In this document: positions 23,111 through 33,488 of the stretch, one piece after another
Position numbering within the stretch: position 1 is the first letter of the stretch
How the letters are laid out: each line of letters begins with the position of its first letter
NCBI GenBank assembly: GCA_028456385.1
Contig: JALNQF010000286.1
Coordinates: forward strand, 1-53,472
DNA from: Ophiosphaerella korrae
Lineage: Eukaryota; Ascomycota; Dothideomycetes; Pleosporales; Phaeosphaeriaceae
DNA: 53,472 nucleotides
Direction: 5' to 3'
Position numbers and translations under genes: made by a program
Notes under the pieces: model-generated
What the model was told of the DNA's origin: nothing
The model's database searches: none
What the model saw: the letters and a program-made list of their open reading frames with translations, nothing else

Positions 23111-25620
23111 GTTTGACGCCGTAAAGATTGCAATCTGTCAGGGCTGTAGCGTATTTAAACAAATGTAATACAGAGTGCTCACAGGTCACACGATTCACAC
23201 TACGCAACACAAATGGTCTGCCTTAAGGATGACGACCAATGTTAGCGGGATAGCGTGCGCAAACCCCACTGAACATCTATCCCCAGCATGCCGGATGAAC
23301 ATGGAACCCATTTTTGCCAGGATTAGAGTAAGATTGACCTGCCATTTCAAGCTCTAGTAATTGCATGGCATTTCTTGGGCGAAGGGTTAAGACGTCATTT
23401 CTCTCAATGTCGGTCTTGATAGAGTAGCTACCTAGATACGGGAAGAATTTCAGTTGATGAGCCCATGGCGTGGGCAGGTACGCTCACCGACCCCAATTTA
23501 CAACGCACCACTACAACAGCCGTGAGCCCATGGTCATCTCTTATAGCATCATGAATACTTTGGATGGCCATTTGCCGGCCAAAAATGAATAGTTAGGCCG
23601 TGTTTTGAGAGAGATCAATTGAGTTTCGGTGCTTCATTTCCAGTGTCGGGTATTGATCAAGACGCCAGTTCATGTTCGGTCTAGCGCACTTCAGAGGACT
23701 AAGATGCCAAATAAGCGAACAAGCCCAAACTGGACTAATTTCAAGCACGTGTAATGATTGCTCTTTCAAGTGGAGAGTGCAACCGCCCCTTTAACTGTAA
23801 CTTAGATAGCTTTCGATCGACAGCCTCGCCTTTCTCCTGCCCTCTTTTCGGAGCTTGTTGGAGGGCGTAGAAAGGGAACGGTCCGTGATGTAGAACCTGG
23901 TGCGCAATGCTTTTCGGCAGAGGAACAATAGGAACAACAGGAATGAAGATACATTTACGTTTTACTTCGTCTAACTTAAGTTATTAATTATAACTTATAG
24001 CTAAACTATCCGCTTCATCAATACATATATCTCTCACACAGGTCCTTTGTTGATTTTTCATCTTCTCCCAACACTTCGCTTATGTTTGCAAAGCACCAAG
24101 GCTGAATATGTTTACGCTTGAGACCGCATTTGACACATGAGTGCTGGAACACCACAATACCGCCTTGGCTTGTGAAAGGGTTTTGTGGTCTGGGGTCGAC
24201 TTTGATGTTCCTCCACTTCAACAAAACTCCGGCCTCTCCTAGGACTTGGAATCGCATCATCTGTCAGGGTCTTTGACAGGTTCCGTGTCGCACGGCGAGG
24301 CTGATGACAGCCAAACGGGTACTGCTCCAGGCACCTCCTTCACTCAAGGAGCATCGAAGAGGCAAAGGGGAAAAAGAGCAAAGTAATATCAATCGTTTTT
24401 AACGAAGCGAGCCACTCTTGTCTCGTCTTACATTAGCGTGTTCGATGAAAGCATGGCGTGGCTAGCAAGAGCAAGTGATTCGATCATATTCTTTACCGAC
24501 CACTTACTGTTGGCCTTAGGCATAAGCTAAGTGGGTGGGCCAACCAAGATGAGGTGGCGCCAGGGATGGTACGGCTAGCGGGGATAGAGCACAATACCTG
24601 CTCTGAGTAAATTCCTAGACTCTGATTGGAACAAATACTTGTACAGATCATTAGGCCCCCAGGCAATAGGTGGCGTTCCTATCGCGGATATCATACCCGA
24701 AACATTCGTGGGATGTGTTGCAAGGTTTAGTTGTTAGTGTCGCTGGTCTCCTGGCTACGCTCCCCCCCCCCCCCCCGGATTGCGTGACAGATGTAGATGT
24801 CTGAGGCCCGATGTTGGAACTGGAACAGACTGCTTCCAGCAAGCCCCTTTTGATTGTGGATGATGATTGAAATTTAGATTGTAGTGGATACCCTCGAGGT
24901 TTAATTATTAGCTAAACCATTTCCATTCAGGCCTATATCTAGTCAGGGATACTGAAATAAGGACATATTACTTTATACTATTATTTACCTTAACATCACC
25001 ATACTCTCCGGCACTAAAAGTCACACTGCAAAAAAACATTGAGCTTACTTTTGTAGAGGTATATTGGTTTCGCGAGCGACATCAGGTATGTGCGAGTCTT
25101 GGTAATCGATCAGCTAAAGTGAGCATGCACATACTATTTCAACTGCCAGACGTTCCATATGAAGCTTATTGGGCAGCGAGGGATACTTGGCCTCTAACTG
25201 CTCCTCGGCGCTAAAGTTTGCAGTGCTACGCTGCGCCGGCCTTCAGCATATGAATAGTCCGCCGTACTCGCGGGCCTTTGCGAATGAGACGCCGCGAAAC
25301 CATTGCGCATGTGAAAAGCAATCGAAAATATTGGTCCGTAATTGGGATGATTTAGAAATTTAAGTGTGCCTAGTCCTTCGAAGTATGAGCGCCTAAAATA
25401 GGTATCGTACCCGTTAATTTTGAAGTACTAACGTGGGTGCACTGCAACTCTTAGCGCCAACGAGCCGTCAATGCGACACTTGGCACCCAACCGCCTCCCA
25501 ACACTAAGGATGCAGTGAGATTGGATCCGGATAGGATCCATCACGTGATTCTGAAATAGAATCAGTTCGTGCTACCAACCCAGTCCAAAACATCTAAACC
25601 TCGATTCTAACAAAGACTCC
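23111..25620. other. Intergenic region with AT-rich patches
   Basis: About 2.5 kb between the carboxypeptidase promoter and the 3' end of the MFS gene. AT-rich patches at about 23.94-24.02 kb and 24.85-25.03 kb and a 15-base C run (24762-24776) are visible. An 80-codon minus-strand frame at 24018-24260 starts with ATG-ATG, but has no motif and sits between AT-rich patches, so I do not call it. Possibly an old, decayed insertion; no boundaries can be placed. Confidence 0.5.
23152..23159 (-). promoter_or_regulatory. TATA-like element of the carboxypeptidase gene
   Basis: On the minus strand TTTAAATA lies about 42 bp before the ATG of the carboxypeptidase. That is close for a TATA box with any leader, so the assignment is tentative. 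Confidence 0.3.
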
Positions 25621-27432
25621 TCAAACATCCCTCCTCCCTCTCCCATCCAGCTCCCTCCTAATCCTCACGCCCTCAGCCCAAATACCCCAAAAACATGCGC
25701 CAACACCTAACACGCTCGACATAAACGTGACATAATACGCTGTGCGATAGCACTCAAGCCCAAGCTCGCAGCTCCGCTGCCCATCCGGCTCAACCACTGA
25801 GTTAGAATCATACGCCGCGCCATAAAATAAGTTGTAAATATTGCCACTGACAACAGGCGCAAGCGTCATAAAGCCCCAATTGACCGCAAACCCATCAGGC
25901 CCAAACGAGTCGACGACGAGGGCGGGAAAAACGCCAAATAGGACGCCGTAGGCGAGGCCCGTGAGGGCAGAAACGGCCCAGAGGGAGGAGGGGTTTGAGA
26001 TGCGGATGGCGCAGAGTTGGGCGAGGGAGAAGATTGTGGCGGAGATGGCGGCGCACCAGAAGCGGGAGTGGTGCAGGCGCTTGACGATGAGGTCAGAGCC
26101 GATGCCGGAGAGGAGGCGGCCGAGGAAAGAGAAGATGGAGAGGATAGAGACGTGCCAGAGTTGCGTGTGGGCGATGAAGTCTTTGGTGGCGGTGGGATCC
26201 CAGGCGGCCCAGAGGGCTTGCACGTCGTGGCCGATGTTGCTGTGGAGGTTAGTATGTGGATGGATGGGTGAGTTTTCGTAAGGGCGTACTTGATGGTCAT
26301 TAGGCCTACGCCGGATAGCAAGGCCAGCAGGACCCAAAGCTGCCAGAAGTCTGGTTTATATAGCAATGCTACCCCGGTGACATCTATACATGAGTGAGTC
26401 GACTTCTTACTTGCCGCGTCGTCATCATCGATTACATCCCCTGGCGCTGATAGGAGGGATGATGTTTCGGTGGAGGGGCCCTCTTGTTCGACTTCGTCTG
26501 CTGGAAGCTGTTGGCAGCTGACCGGGGATTGGAGGATATAAAGAGAGTATATACGTACTGATTTCTGGCTGGGTAACAACCGAAGCCGTGTACTTGCTCC
26601 CGTTCGGCCGTGTGCGATGGAGCAAATTCGAGTCTCGTCGCTCGCGTTCACGCTCGCTTGTGGGAAGCTCCGCATAGGAAGTGCCTGTCTGGTGGTCTAC
26701 AACAATCAAGAAAGGAATAGAGACGAGCACGAGCAAGGATGTGGCTAGCGCAAGTAGCATAAGCAGCGCAGAAGTGTCGCCAGGAAAGGCCAGGCCTGCT
26801 ATGAGAGTATAGAAGAAGGCGCTGAGACCAAATGCAGATATTGGGAAAGCCGTGGCCGAGCCGCGGTGGGTTGGCCAATTAAGAGTGGCAGTCTTCAAGG
26901 CGGCCTGAAATGCAGCACAGCTGCCAGTGCCGGTTAAGAAAGAGCAAAAAGATATCAAGGCAATGCTCATGCTTCCTGGACCTCTGTCATATGCTATGCT
27001 TGGTCAGTCGCAGCTCGTTTGGTGAAATGATAGATGTACCAAGTTTGATGGGATAGTAACCGCCCAGCAACGAAGCCATTCCAATCAGAGCAGCTAAGCG
27101 CGGACTCTTCCTATCTGTTATGATGCCCATGGGTATGCCCGAAGCATACTGGCCGAGGTTGCCGGCGGTGCCCTGTTGTATATGAGCCGGTGTCACATAT
27201 GGAGGCGGCGGATGGTCTTACGATGATGTTGCTCTGTGTCGCCGATAGCTGGAGCTTGTCTGCAAACTGAGGCGCCCATGCTGAATAGGCGTACTAGTAG
27301 TCGTTAGCATAGATCCATGGCTAAGGGACGGCGTCGCACATTTGTACCGCAGGCAAGCGCAATCGCCGTGGCAGCGACAACGGACACAATGCGTGCCTTT
27401 TTGTGGGTGACGGCTTCCTCCCGAGCGGCCAT
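25621..27432 (-). CDS. Major facilitator superfamily transporter, nodulin-like/Mch1 type
   Basis: Six exons on the minus strand, 27432-27340, 27293-27222, 27172-27040, 26993-26559, 26500-26290 and 26239-25621, give 520 aa. Introns are 46-58 bp. The acceptor of intron 4 (ending 26501) is the least certain: neighbouring CAG sites at 26508 and 26498 exist, and only the first of these breaks frame. The start has a strong context (CCACCATGG). TM1 begins near residue 14 and carries ACGTNYAYSAWAP, and the second half begins GVGLMTINNIG, both typical of the nodulin-like/monocarboxylate-transporter-related MFS group. Hydrophobicity fits 12 helices (6+6) with a long, charged central loop (about 195-290) containing ERERER and DDDD. 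Fungal Mch1 is vacuolar; the substrate here is unknown. It shares a 403-bp divergent promoter with TMS1. Confidence 0.88.
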
Positions 27433-27835
27433 GGTGGCCTATGAGGGGTTCTCTTCTATGGCAACCGCAGGATCATGGAGTTTGCGGGTTATCGCTATCG
27501 ACCGGGAAATATGTCTTATCGGGGCGGCCGGGAAGGGGGCTAGGAGAGGAATACAAGCGGCGGAATATAAAAGAACGGCGGTGAGCAACGAAATGGTCTA
27601 TAAATGACTGAACAAGATACAAAGCAGAGACATCAACGGGCTCAAGTGACACGGCGAGGTGGTGGCATGGCGTTGGCTGTCTCAAGTGACTTGCGACCAT
27701 GACCGAGGCTGGAGATAACAATGCCGGGCTTGGCGGACAGAGCCGCGAGGCGCAGGGGAGACGTCATGCGCATGCTCGTTTGTCGACATCGCGCCTCATC
27801 AACACCACACCAACCAAACCTCCCGTATCGCAACC
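27433..27835. promoter_or_regulatory. Divergent promoter shared by the MFS and TMS1 genes
   Basis: The two start codons are 403 bp apart and face away from each other. The region has no open frame of interest and must contain both promoters; co-regulation is possible but not shown. Just upstream of the TMS1 ATG is a C/A-rich leader (27795-27835). Confidence 0.55.
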
Positions 27836-29397
27836 ATGGGCGCACTACTTTCACTTCCCTTCATGGCGATGCCCGCCATGGGCACTGTATGTCTGATCGG
27901 CTCAACACCCCCGCGCATGCGCACCGCTGACGGTTGCAGGTATGGAGTGTTGTTGCCTCCTGCTGCGGAGCAGCCACCTGCAGTGCAGTCATGGGCTCCT
28001 GTGGAGGAAAATGCGGTAACAGCATCGCGACACGCATCGCATATGCGCTGATCCTCCTCATCAACTCGATCGTGTCGTGGATCATGCTCACCGACTGGGC
28101 CATGAAGAAGCTCTCCCACCTGACTCTGGACTATGTCGACATCAAGTGCCACGGTGAGCAATGCTACGGCTATGTCGCCGTCCAACGTATCAACTTTGCT
28201 CTCGGCTTCTTCCACGTTATCATGGCCCTCATGCTTATTGGCGTCCGGTCCTCCAAGGACGGCCGTGCCCCGATACAGAACGGATTCTGGGCGCCAAAGA
28301 TTCTGGGCTGGATTGGCATGATTGTCCTGACCTTCTTCATTCCAAACTCCTTCTTCATCGTCTGGGGGAACCACTTTGCCATGATTGGCGCCTGCTTGTT
28401 TTTGCTCATTGGGCTCATCTTGCTCGTCGATTTGGCACACAACTGGGCCGAATACTGCCAGGAGAAGATTGAAACCACCGAGTCGAGGATCTGGACCGGG
28501 CTGCTGGTTGGCTCCGCCATGTTCATGTATCTGGCTTCGTTTGCAATGACCATTGTCATGTACATTTACTTCGCCAAGAGCGGGTGTGGCATGAACCAGG
28601 CTGCCATTACAGTATGCTAAACCACGACCCATTTCAAGGCACAATACTGACTATTCCAGATCAACCTAATCCTCCTCCTCGTCTCATCGATCGTCTCAAT
28701 CCACCCAGTCGTCCAAACCGTCAACCCCCGCGCTGGCCTCGCCCAATCCGCCATTGTGGCCGTCTACTGCACCTACCTAACCCTCTCCGCCGTCGGCATG
28801 GAGCCCGACGACCACCAATGCAACCCGCTCATCCGAGCACGCGGCACCCGCAAAGCAACCATTGTCATCGGTGCCATCGTCACCTTCATCACCGTCGCCT
28901 ACACCACCACCCGCGCCGCCACCTACGGCCTCGCGCTCGGCTCCCAAGGCAACCCCCACGGCTCCGGCTACTCGACCCTCAGCACCGACGACTACGAACA
29001 CGGTCTCGTCACGCAGCAGCCCTCGTCGCGCCGCGACATGCGCCAGGCCGCCCTCCGCGCCGCCATTGAATCAGGCTCCCTCCCGGCCTCCGCCCTCGAC
29101 GACTCGGACTCTGATGATGAGGACGACGCACCGTCCAAGTCGCCCCGCGACGACGAGCGCAATGCCACGCAGTACAACTACACGCTTTTCCACCTCATCT
29201 TTTTCCTCAGCACGACCTGGGTGGCTACCTTGCTTACCACCAATTTCGACGAGAAGGATGTGCAGGATAGCTTTGTGCCAGTGGGTCGCACGTATTGGGC
29301 GTGTTGGGCGAAGATTATCAGTGCGTGGGCGTGTTACGGCATTTATGTGTGGAGCTTAGTCGCGCCGGTTGTGTTGCCAGAGAGGTTCGAGTATTGA
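27836..29397 (+). CDS. TMS1: SERINC/TMS1 family multipass membrane protein
   Basis: Three exons, 27836-27886, 27940-28611 and 28660-29397, give 486 aa. Introns are 53 bp (GTATGT...TTGCAG) and 48 bp (GTATGC...TTCCAG), both in phase 0. Hallmarks of the serine incorporator family are present: a short hydrophobic N-terminus, the Cys-rich segment SCCGAATCSAVMGSCGGKCG, RIAYALILL, the ILLVDLAHNWAE motif, and a C-terminal YNYTLFHLIFFLSTTWVATL helix followed by W-rich helices. About ten to eleven membrane helices are expected, with an acidic, Ser/Asp-rich cytoplasmic loop (DDSDSDDEDD) before the last pair. Recent work describes SERINC proteins as lipid scramblases or serine-lipid transporters; yeast Tms1 is vacuolar. 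Length is normal for fungal members. The last exon changes abruptly from C-rich to G/T-rich synonymous usage near 29.2 kb. Confidence 0.95.
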
Positions 29398-29715
29398 GGA
29401 CTGGGACTAAGAGGAGGAGGAGGAGGAGGAGGGAGGGGGGAGTTAGATAGGGATGGCATGGGTTAGGTGGGTGGTGTATTATTAGTTGCGGTTTCGATAT
29501 GTACATGTGGAGTTTGATTTGTAGTATTTACTATGTTTTATGTTTGGCTATTGCGCCGTATGTGACGGGTCTGATTTCGCAACAGACAATGGGGGAATCA
29601 GAGTGGGCGTACGTTACCACTGCGCCAAACGGGCTCTGGCATTTCTCCTTGATTCTCCTTCCTGGGCGTTGAATCCTGCGCCTTGCGATGCGCCATGCAC
29701 GTCCATGACCACACG
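29398..29715. other. Convergent 3' region of TMS1 and RRG7
   Basis: About 320 bp containing a (GGA)n tract at about 29413-29432 directly after the TMS1 stop. It should hold both transcript ends. No gene seen. Confidence 0.6.
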
Positions 29716-30759
29716 CTACTCCTCTACAACCCTTGGCTTCCGCGGTCTCCCCCGCAACGGCAAGGCAACCAACCCCCCTCGCGGCGCGGGATCCTCATGT
29801 CTCGTGCGCGGGCGCCCCCGCCCTCTCTTCCCAATCTGAGCCGGTTCGCCGTCGCACTTATCTTTTTCGCCTACTACCCCAGGCTCGATATCGCGCACGA
29901 GGTTGAGCGTGATGGGATCGAGAGACTCCCTGTCCGGAAAGATGGGCGAGCCCATCCACGTCAACAAAATCTCCTTGTTCGTGCCCGCATCCAAGAAGCG
30001 CCTCCCCCGCTTCGTCGCCGCCTGCGCATCCGCAAGCTCAGGCAGCAGCGCGCGCGGGGTATGGCGCAGCGTGACGCCCACGCCCTCAAGCCCCCTCTCC
30101 GCGGCGGCGCGGTTCCACACAAACTGCTGGACCACGCCGTCGCGCGACACCATGACAAAGCCCATGGGGTGCTGGCTGCGGCCCAGGGCCTCGAGCGTGC
30201 CCTTGGTGGCCTTGTTGGTAGTCACCAGCAGGCCCAGCACGGCTTTGTTTTTCCAGTCGTACGGGATGCCGCGGAACGAGCCGGCGAGCTCGCGGACGGT
30301 GCTGGGGAACACGGACGCGCCGCGCCCCGACGTGCCGTGCCGCGCCTTGCACTGCACCAGGACGCGCAGCGGCTCCGCGAGCGGCGCCAGCACCCAGTGG
30401 CCGATGAGGTCGATGCCCGCGTCGTCGCGGCGGCCGATGCGCAGCAGGGAGAAGCCCAGGCGCATGAGGCACAGCGCCGCCGTGTATTCGTAGTGCGTGC
30501 CCACCCAGCTGGGGCTCTGGCGGCTGAGGCCGGTGCGCTCTGCGTAGGCAAGGAAAGTCTGGAGCGAGTTGTGGTTGGGCGAGCCTGGGGACACGGCGAG
30601 CCTGGGGAGGTCAATGGGCGCCGGCGAGGCGGCCGACGTGGTGGCGATGCGGCGGGGGGTGCGCTGGGTGGCTTGGGGGTGCCAGCGGAGGAGTTGGGTC
30701 TGCGTGGGCCATGGTGGGCGGAGAGGGGGGCGGAGAAGCGGGCGGAGAAGCGGGCGCAT
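29716..30759 (-). CDS. RRG7: Mitochondrial respiratory growth protein Rrg7 (nuclease-fold domain)
   Basis: An intron-free protein. I prefer the ATG at 30759 (347 aa) over the one at 30912 (398 aa), because it gives MRPLLRPLLRPPLRPP..., an Arg-rich, acid-free N-terminus suited to mitochondrial import. The domain GTHYEY (about 87-92), RIGRRDDAGIDLIGHW and VLVQCKA contains the residues of a PD-(D/E)xK nuclease core: E91, D117, Q136-x-K138. This is the pattern of the Rrg7/DUF2034 family, required for respiratory growth in yeast. Two AT-hook-like motifs end the protein, KRGRGRPRTR at about 311 and RGRPRKPR at about 336. These would favour DNA binding, perhaps to mitochondrial DNA; that is inference. 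Its start faces MED21, 277 bp away. Confidence 0.88.
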   Translation of the reverse strand: MRPLLRPLLRPPLRPPWPTQTQLLRWHPQATQRTPRRIATTSAASPAPIDLPRLAVSPGSPNHNSLQTFLAYAERTGLSRQSPSWVGTHYEYTAALCLMRLGFSLLRIGRRDDAGIDLIGHWVLAPLAEPLRVLVQCKARHGTSGRGASVFPSTVRELAGSFRGIPYDWKNKAVLGLLVTTNKATKGTLEALGRSQHPMGFVMVSRDGVVQQFVWNRAAAERGLEGVGVTLRHTPRALLPELADAQAATKRGRRFLDAGTNKEILLTWMGSPIFPDRESLDPITLNLVRDIEPGVVGEKDKCDGEPAQIGKRGRGRPRTRHEDPAPRGGLVALPLRGRPRKPRVVEE

Positions 30760-31036
30760 TACGGGGTTGATGGAAGGGGGAGGGCCGAATGCATGGCTGC
30801 TGCGCGCTGGGCAGCTGGCTGGTCGACATGCAATTGGGCCGGGTGTCGGGCGTCGTGACTCTGGACTGTGTCGAGGTGAAGTAAGGTCGCGTAGCTTTTT
30901 GGCCTGGGGCATGGTGACGCGCTAGTGGGTGCGGCCCCGCTAGACCTCCGCTCCGCAACCATCACCAACATCCCTCTCTGGCCATACACACCCATACACA
31001 CCCACCCGCTTTGTATAATCCAACACTGCAGCCAAG
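30760..31036. promoter_or_regulatory. Divergent promoter of RRG7 and MED21
   Basis: 277 bp between the preferred start codons (124 bp if RRG7 starts at 30912). It contains a short ACACCC direct repeat near 30985-31003. Both promoters must lie here, making the longer RRG7 start less likely. Confidence 0.5.
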
Positions 31037-31575
31037 ATGAGCGACATACTCACCCAGATCCAGGACGAGATTGACTTTGTATGCACCGCCACCAAGCCAT
31101 CCCCTCCACAAGCCACCCCCTCCACTTTGCTCACGTCCTCCAGCTCCTCAACATGATGCAGCGCCAGCTCGCCCACATCCGCGTCCACGCGCCTCCAAGC
31201 GTGCCACCGGGCCAGCAGCGCGTCGATACCTTCGCCCAAGTCCAGGCCAAGACCTCGACCGAGAACACTCAAACGACAAACCCCGAGCAGCCCGCCCCAG
31301 AGCGCCCCGCGCCCGAAACCGTCTCCGAGGAGCAGTTCCAGCAAGACATCAAGGAGTTCGCACGTGACATGGTCATGAAACAGCAGCAGATGGAGGCCCT
31401 GATAGCAAACCTGCCCGGCCTCAATGTCAGCGAGAAACAGCAGGTCGAGCGCATGAAGCAGCTGGAGAAGGAGCTGGCAGACCTCGAAGGCGAGCGCCTC
31501 CAAGCCGTCAAAGATAAAGAATCGCTGCTCAAAATAGTCCAAGACAAGCTCATGAGCGTCGGCAGCGGGCGATGA
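31037..31575 (+). CDS. MED21: Mediator complex subunit 21 (Srb7)
   Basis: Two exons, 31037-31078 and 31144-31575, give 157 aa. The 65-bp intron runs from GTATGC to TCCTCCAG and is in phase 0. It joins MSDILTQIQDEIDF to LLNMMQRQLAHI, rebuilding the conserved Med21 N-terminus, in which a first helix carries the D-x-LTQIQD pattern. A Pro/Gln-rich linker (about 28-65) leads into a long, charged coiled coil (about 70-150) through which Med21 pairs with Med7 in the Mediator middle module. Mediator links activators to RNA polymerase II in the nucleus. Length agrees with fungal homologues. The stop lies 31 bp from the end of the convergent small gene at 31607-31993. Confidence 0.92.
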
Positions 31576-31606
31576 AAGTGTTAAAAAAAAAAAAAAAGTC
31601 GTCACA

Positions 31607-31993
31607 CTACACCGAACAAAAAGAACCATTACAGGAAATACGCACCCTAATCACTCCAACCACTCCAATCACTCTGTCTTCCCAACCGAACTCTTTGTCA
31701 CAATATGGCACCCCCCCGCAATCCCCGCTCCTCACCCGCACCATCCCGCACTCGCGCAGCCAGGCCGAATCAACAGGATCCACGTCCTCTGCCCCGTACG
31801 CCTTCTCCAGCGTCGCCGCTCGCCGCACCACCTCCAACATCCTCCCCGGAAGCAGCGCCTCCTTTTCGATTCCCTTTTCGAGGGCGGTGCGCTCGTGCCA
31901 GGATGCGCGCGCTGAGGCGTCCAGGATTTCTTGGGCGTCGTCGAAGAGGCCGAGGGAGCCCGCGTGGGCGATGCCGTGTTTGTCGGCTGGCAT
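31607..31993 (-). CDS. Small conserved-looking protein of unknown function
   Basis: A 128-codon ATG-initiated frame. The first 105 residues look like a real soluble helical protein: MPADKHGIAHAGSLGLFDDA, then alternating charged and hydrophobic residues through an EKGIEKEALL segment. The last 20 residues are less convincing, so the true 3' end may differ, for example through an unrecognised intron. Strong C-ending codon preference in the first half and G-ending in the second, the same switch seen in six other genes of the window, supports coding. I do not recognise a family. It overlaps the 3' region of MED21 tail to tail. Confidence 0.55.
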   Translation of the reverse strand: MPADKHGIAHAGSLGLFDDAQEILDASARASWHERTALEKGIEKEALLPGRMLEVVRRAATLEKAYGAEDVDPVDSAWLRECGMVRVRSGDCGGVPYCDKEFGWEDRVIGVVGVIRVRISCNGSFCSV

Positions 31994-33065
31994 TGTGGTA
32001 GGTTGGTGAGTTGTGTGCTTAAGTGGTCTGGAGTTGTGATGTGGTTTGATTGGGAGGAGAGGTATATGCTGTTGATGTTGCTGTCAAGGGGGGTTGAAGG
32101 GGGGTGTGAAGCGTGTATGCGAGGGGGAGGGATTCACAAGTTGTATGTGATACGTGGTGACTGGGTTGTGCATGGATGGAGTGTGGCTATGACTGGGTTT
32201 GTCGATCCAGGTGGTGCGAAGTTGCGGTACTCATTCTTAAGATGTCTTGCTCTCGGTTTAGATTGTGGAAGTGTTCTGATTGGACTCGTTCTCAACTCGC
32301 TATTTATCGATGTATCTTGGTATTCGTGTTGGACGATGCTGAGACAACGGTTTTCGGCCAAGTCCCTTTTAGCACACGACCAGAAGAGTATCCCGTTTAT
32401 TCACATCTATCGCCTTCATGTTTCCTAGCGTAATGATGCTTGTTCTGATTAAGATGTAGATCTATGTATCTGCGTGCTTTGGAATGCGCTGTCAACGCAA
32501 TGGTTCGTCGGGTAACTTCGGGATGACATAGCGAGATTCGGACGTTTACCTGACCCACAGAGTTGCATGAATTGTGCACTCCTTTAGTAAACCACAGATT
32601 TCGCACGGCAAATTGAATGGGTATAACGGAACTAAAGTTCGATTTAGTAGAAGCACGCGACCACGAGTTTAACTAAAACAAATCCCATTACACATATCAT
32701 AATTTTTTTTTCAATAAACGGAGAAACTAGTTCCAACAATAGCCAGTATTTTCCAAGTGTTTGCCGACCATCTCCACGTGGTGTGAGACATGGCGTGACA
32801 TGACGATCACAAGGCGGGCAACCCCAGACTTTACATCTCGCGAGCTCTCCCCACACCCACCACATCTCCAAACATAAATACGCCGTCTCGAAACCCCCTC
32901 CCCAATCAATGGCCATCAAAAAGTCCAAAAACCACATCCCCAACGCCCAATCCTGAAATCCCGCACCACCCAACCCAATCCAATCGAAAACCCACCCCCA
33001 ATTCCTCCAACATCACAAGCAACCAAGCCACCTACCTCGACGTCGCCCAAACCCCCATTTGCAAA
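31994..33065. other. Intergenic region
   Basis: About 1.1 kb. Its left part is T/G-rich and holds the promoter of the minus-strand gene at 31.6-32.0 kb. The right part is C/A-rich and leads into the 33.1-kb gene. Open frames here are short and motif-free. Confidence 0.6.
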
Positions 33066-33488
33066 ATGCCAACCACCACCACCACCACCACCACCACCAC
33101 CACCACCCAGACCGAAACCCCGCCCGAAACCCCGCCCGAACCCAACCCCGCCCCAACATCCCCACCCCCCCACTCCTCCCACGAACCCCTCCTCTCCCTC
33201 ATGCGCCACTACTTCACCCTCAACCTGCGCGCCGACCAAGCCCGCACCACCATCCACCAACACCTGCAGCAAAACCGCTATATGGACGTGTTCCACGGCC
33301 CGCCGTACGAGCGCGTCGAGCACTGGAATCGCTGTCTGGCCGCGGCCAAGCTCGAGTATGAGGCGGTCGAGGCGCGCTGGCGGGGGATTGTCGCGGGGAA
33401 GGAAGGGCATGACGTCGATGTCGAGTTTGCGAGGGTTGTGAAGGAGAGGAGTGAGGAGTTGGAGGAGTTGTTGAAGGGGATTAGGTAG
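33066..33488 (+). CDS. Small protein with poly-threonine leader, unknown function
   Basis: A 140-aa ATG-initiated frame. Residues 3-14 are a run of Thr encoded by an ACC microsatellite, followed by a Pro/Glu-rich linker (15-41). Residues 42-140 look like a folded helical domain, with LLSLMRHYF, an amphipathic segment, HGPPYERVEHWNRC and a charged C-terminal coiled coil (ERSEELEELL). The codon third position switches from C to G near 33.3 kb. No family recognised. The overlapping 213-codon minus-strand frame is a Gly/Pro-rich shadow. Confidence 0.55.
   Translation: MPTTTTTTTTTTTTQTETPPETPPEPNPAPTSPPPHSSHEPLLSLMRHYFTLNLRADQARTTIHQHLQQNRYMDVFHGPPYERVEHWNRCLAAAKLEYEAVEARWRGIVAGKEGHDVDVEFARVVKERSEELEELLKGIR
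33073..33107. repeat. ACC trinucleotide microsatellite
   Basis: About 12 copies of ACC inside the coding frame of the 33.1-kb gene, giving a poly-Thr tract that is likely to vary in length between strains. Confidence 0.9.

Noticed and set aside
24018..24260. 80-codon minus-strand frame starting ATG-ATG
   Set aside because: Short, motif-free and flanked by AT-rich decayed sequence.
26017..26271. Plus-strand frames opposite the MFS gene
   Set aside because: Shadows of exon 6, caused by strong strand-specific base skew in the real gene.
26348..26407. Possible 60-bp intron in MFS exon 5 (GTAAGA...CCAG)
   Set aside because: Removing it would delete the conserved IDVTGVALL segment before FWQLW that family members retain.
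29683..30858. 391-codon plus-strand frame opposite RRG7
   Set aside because: Arg/Ala/His-rich shadow; the minus strand encodes the recognisable Rrg7 domain.
30760..30912. Longer RRG7 start at 30912
   Set aside because: It would add 51 Pro/Ser-rich residues in front of a good mitochondrial targeting sequence and take up most of the promoter shared with MED21. It is still possible.
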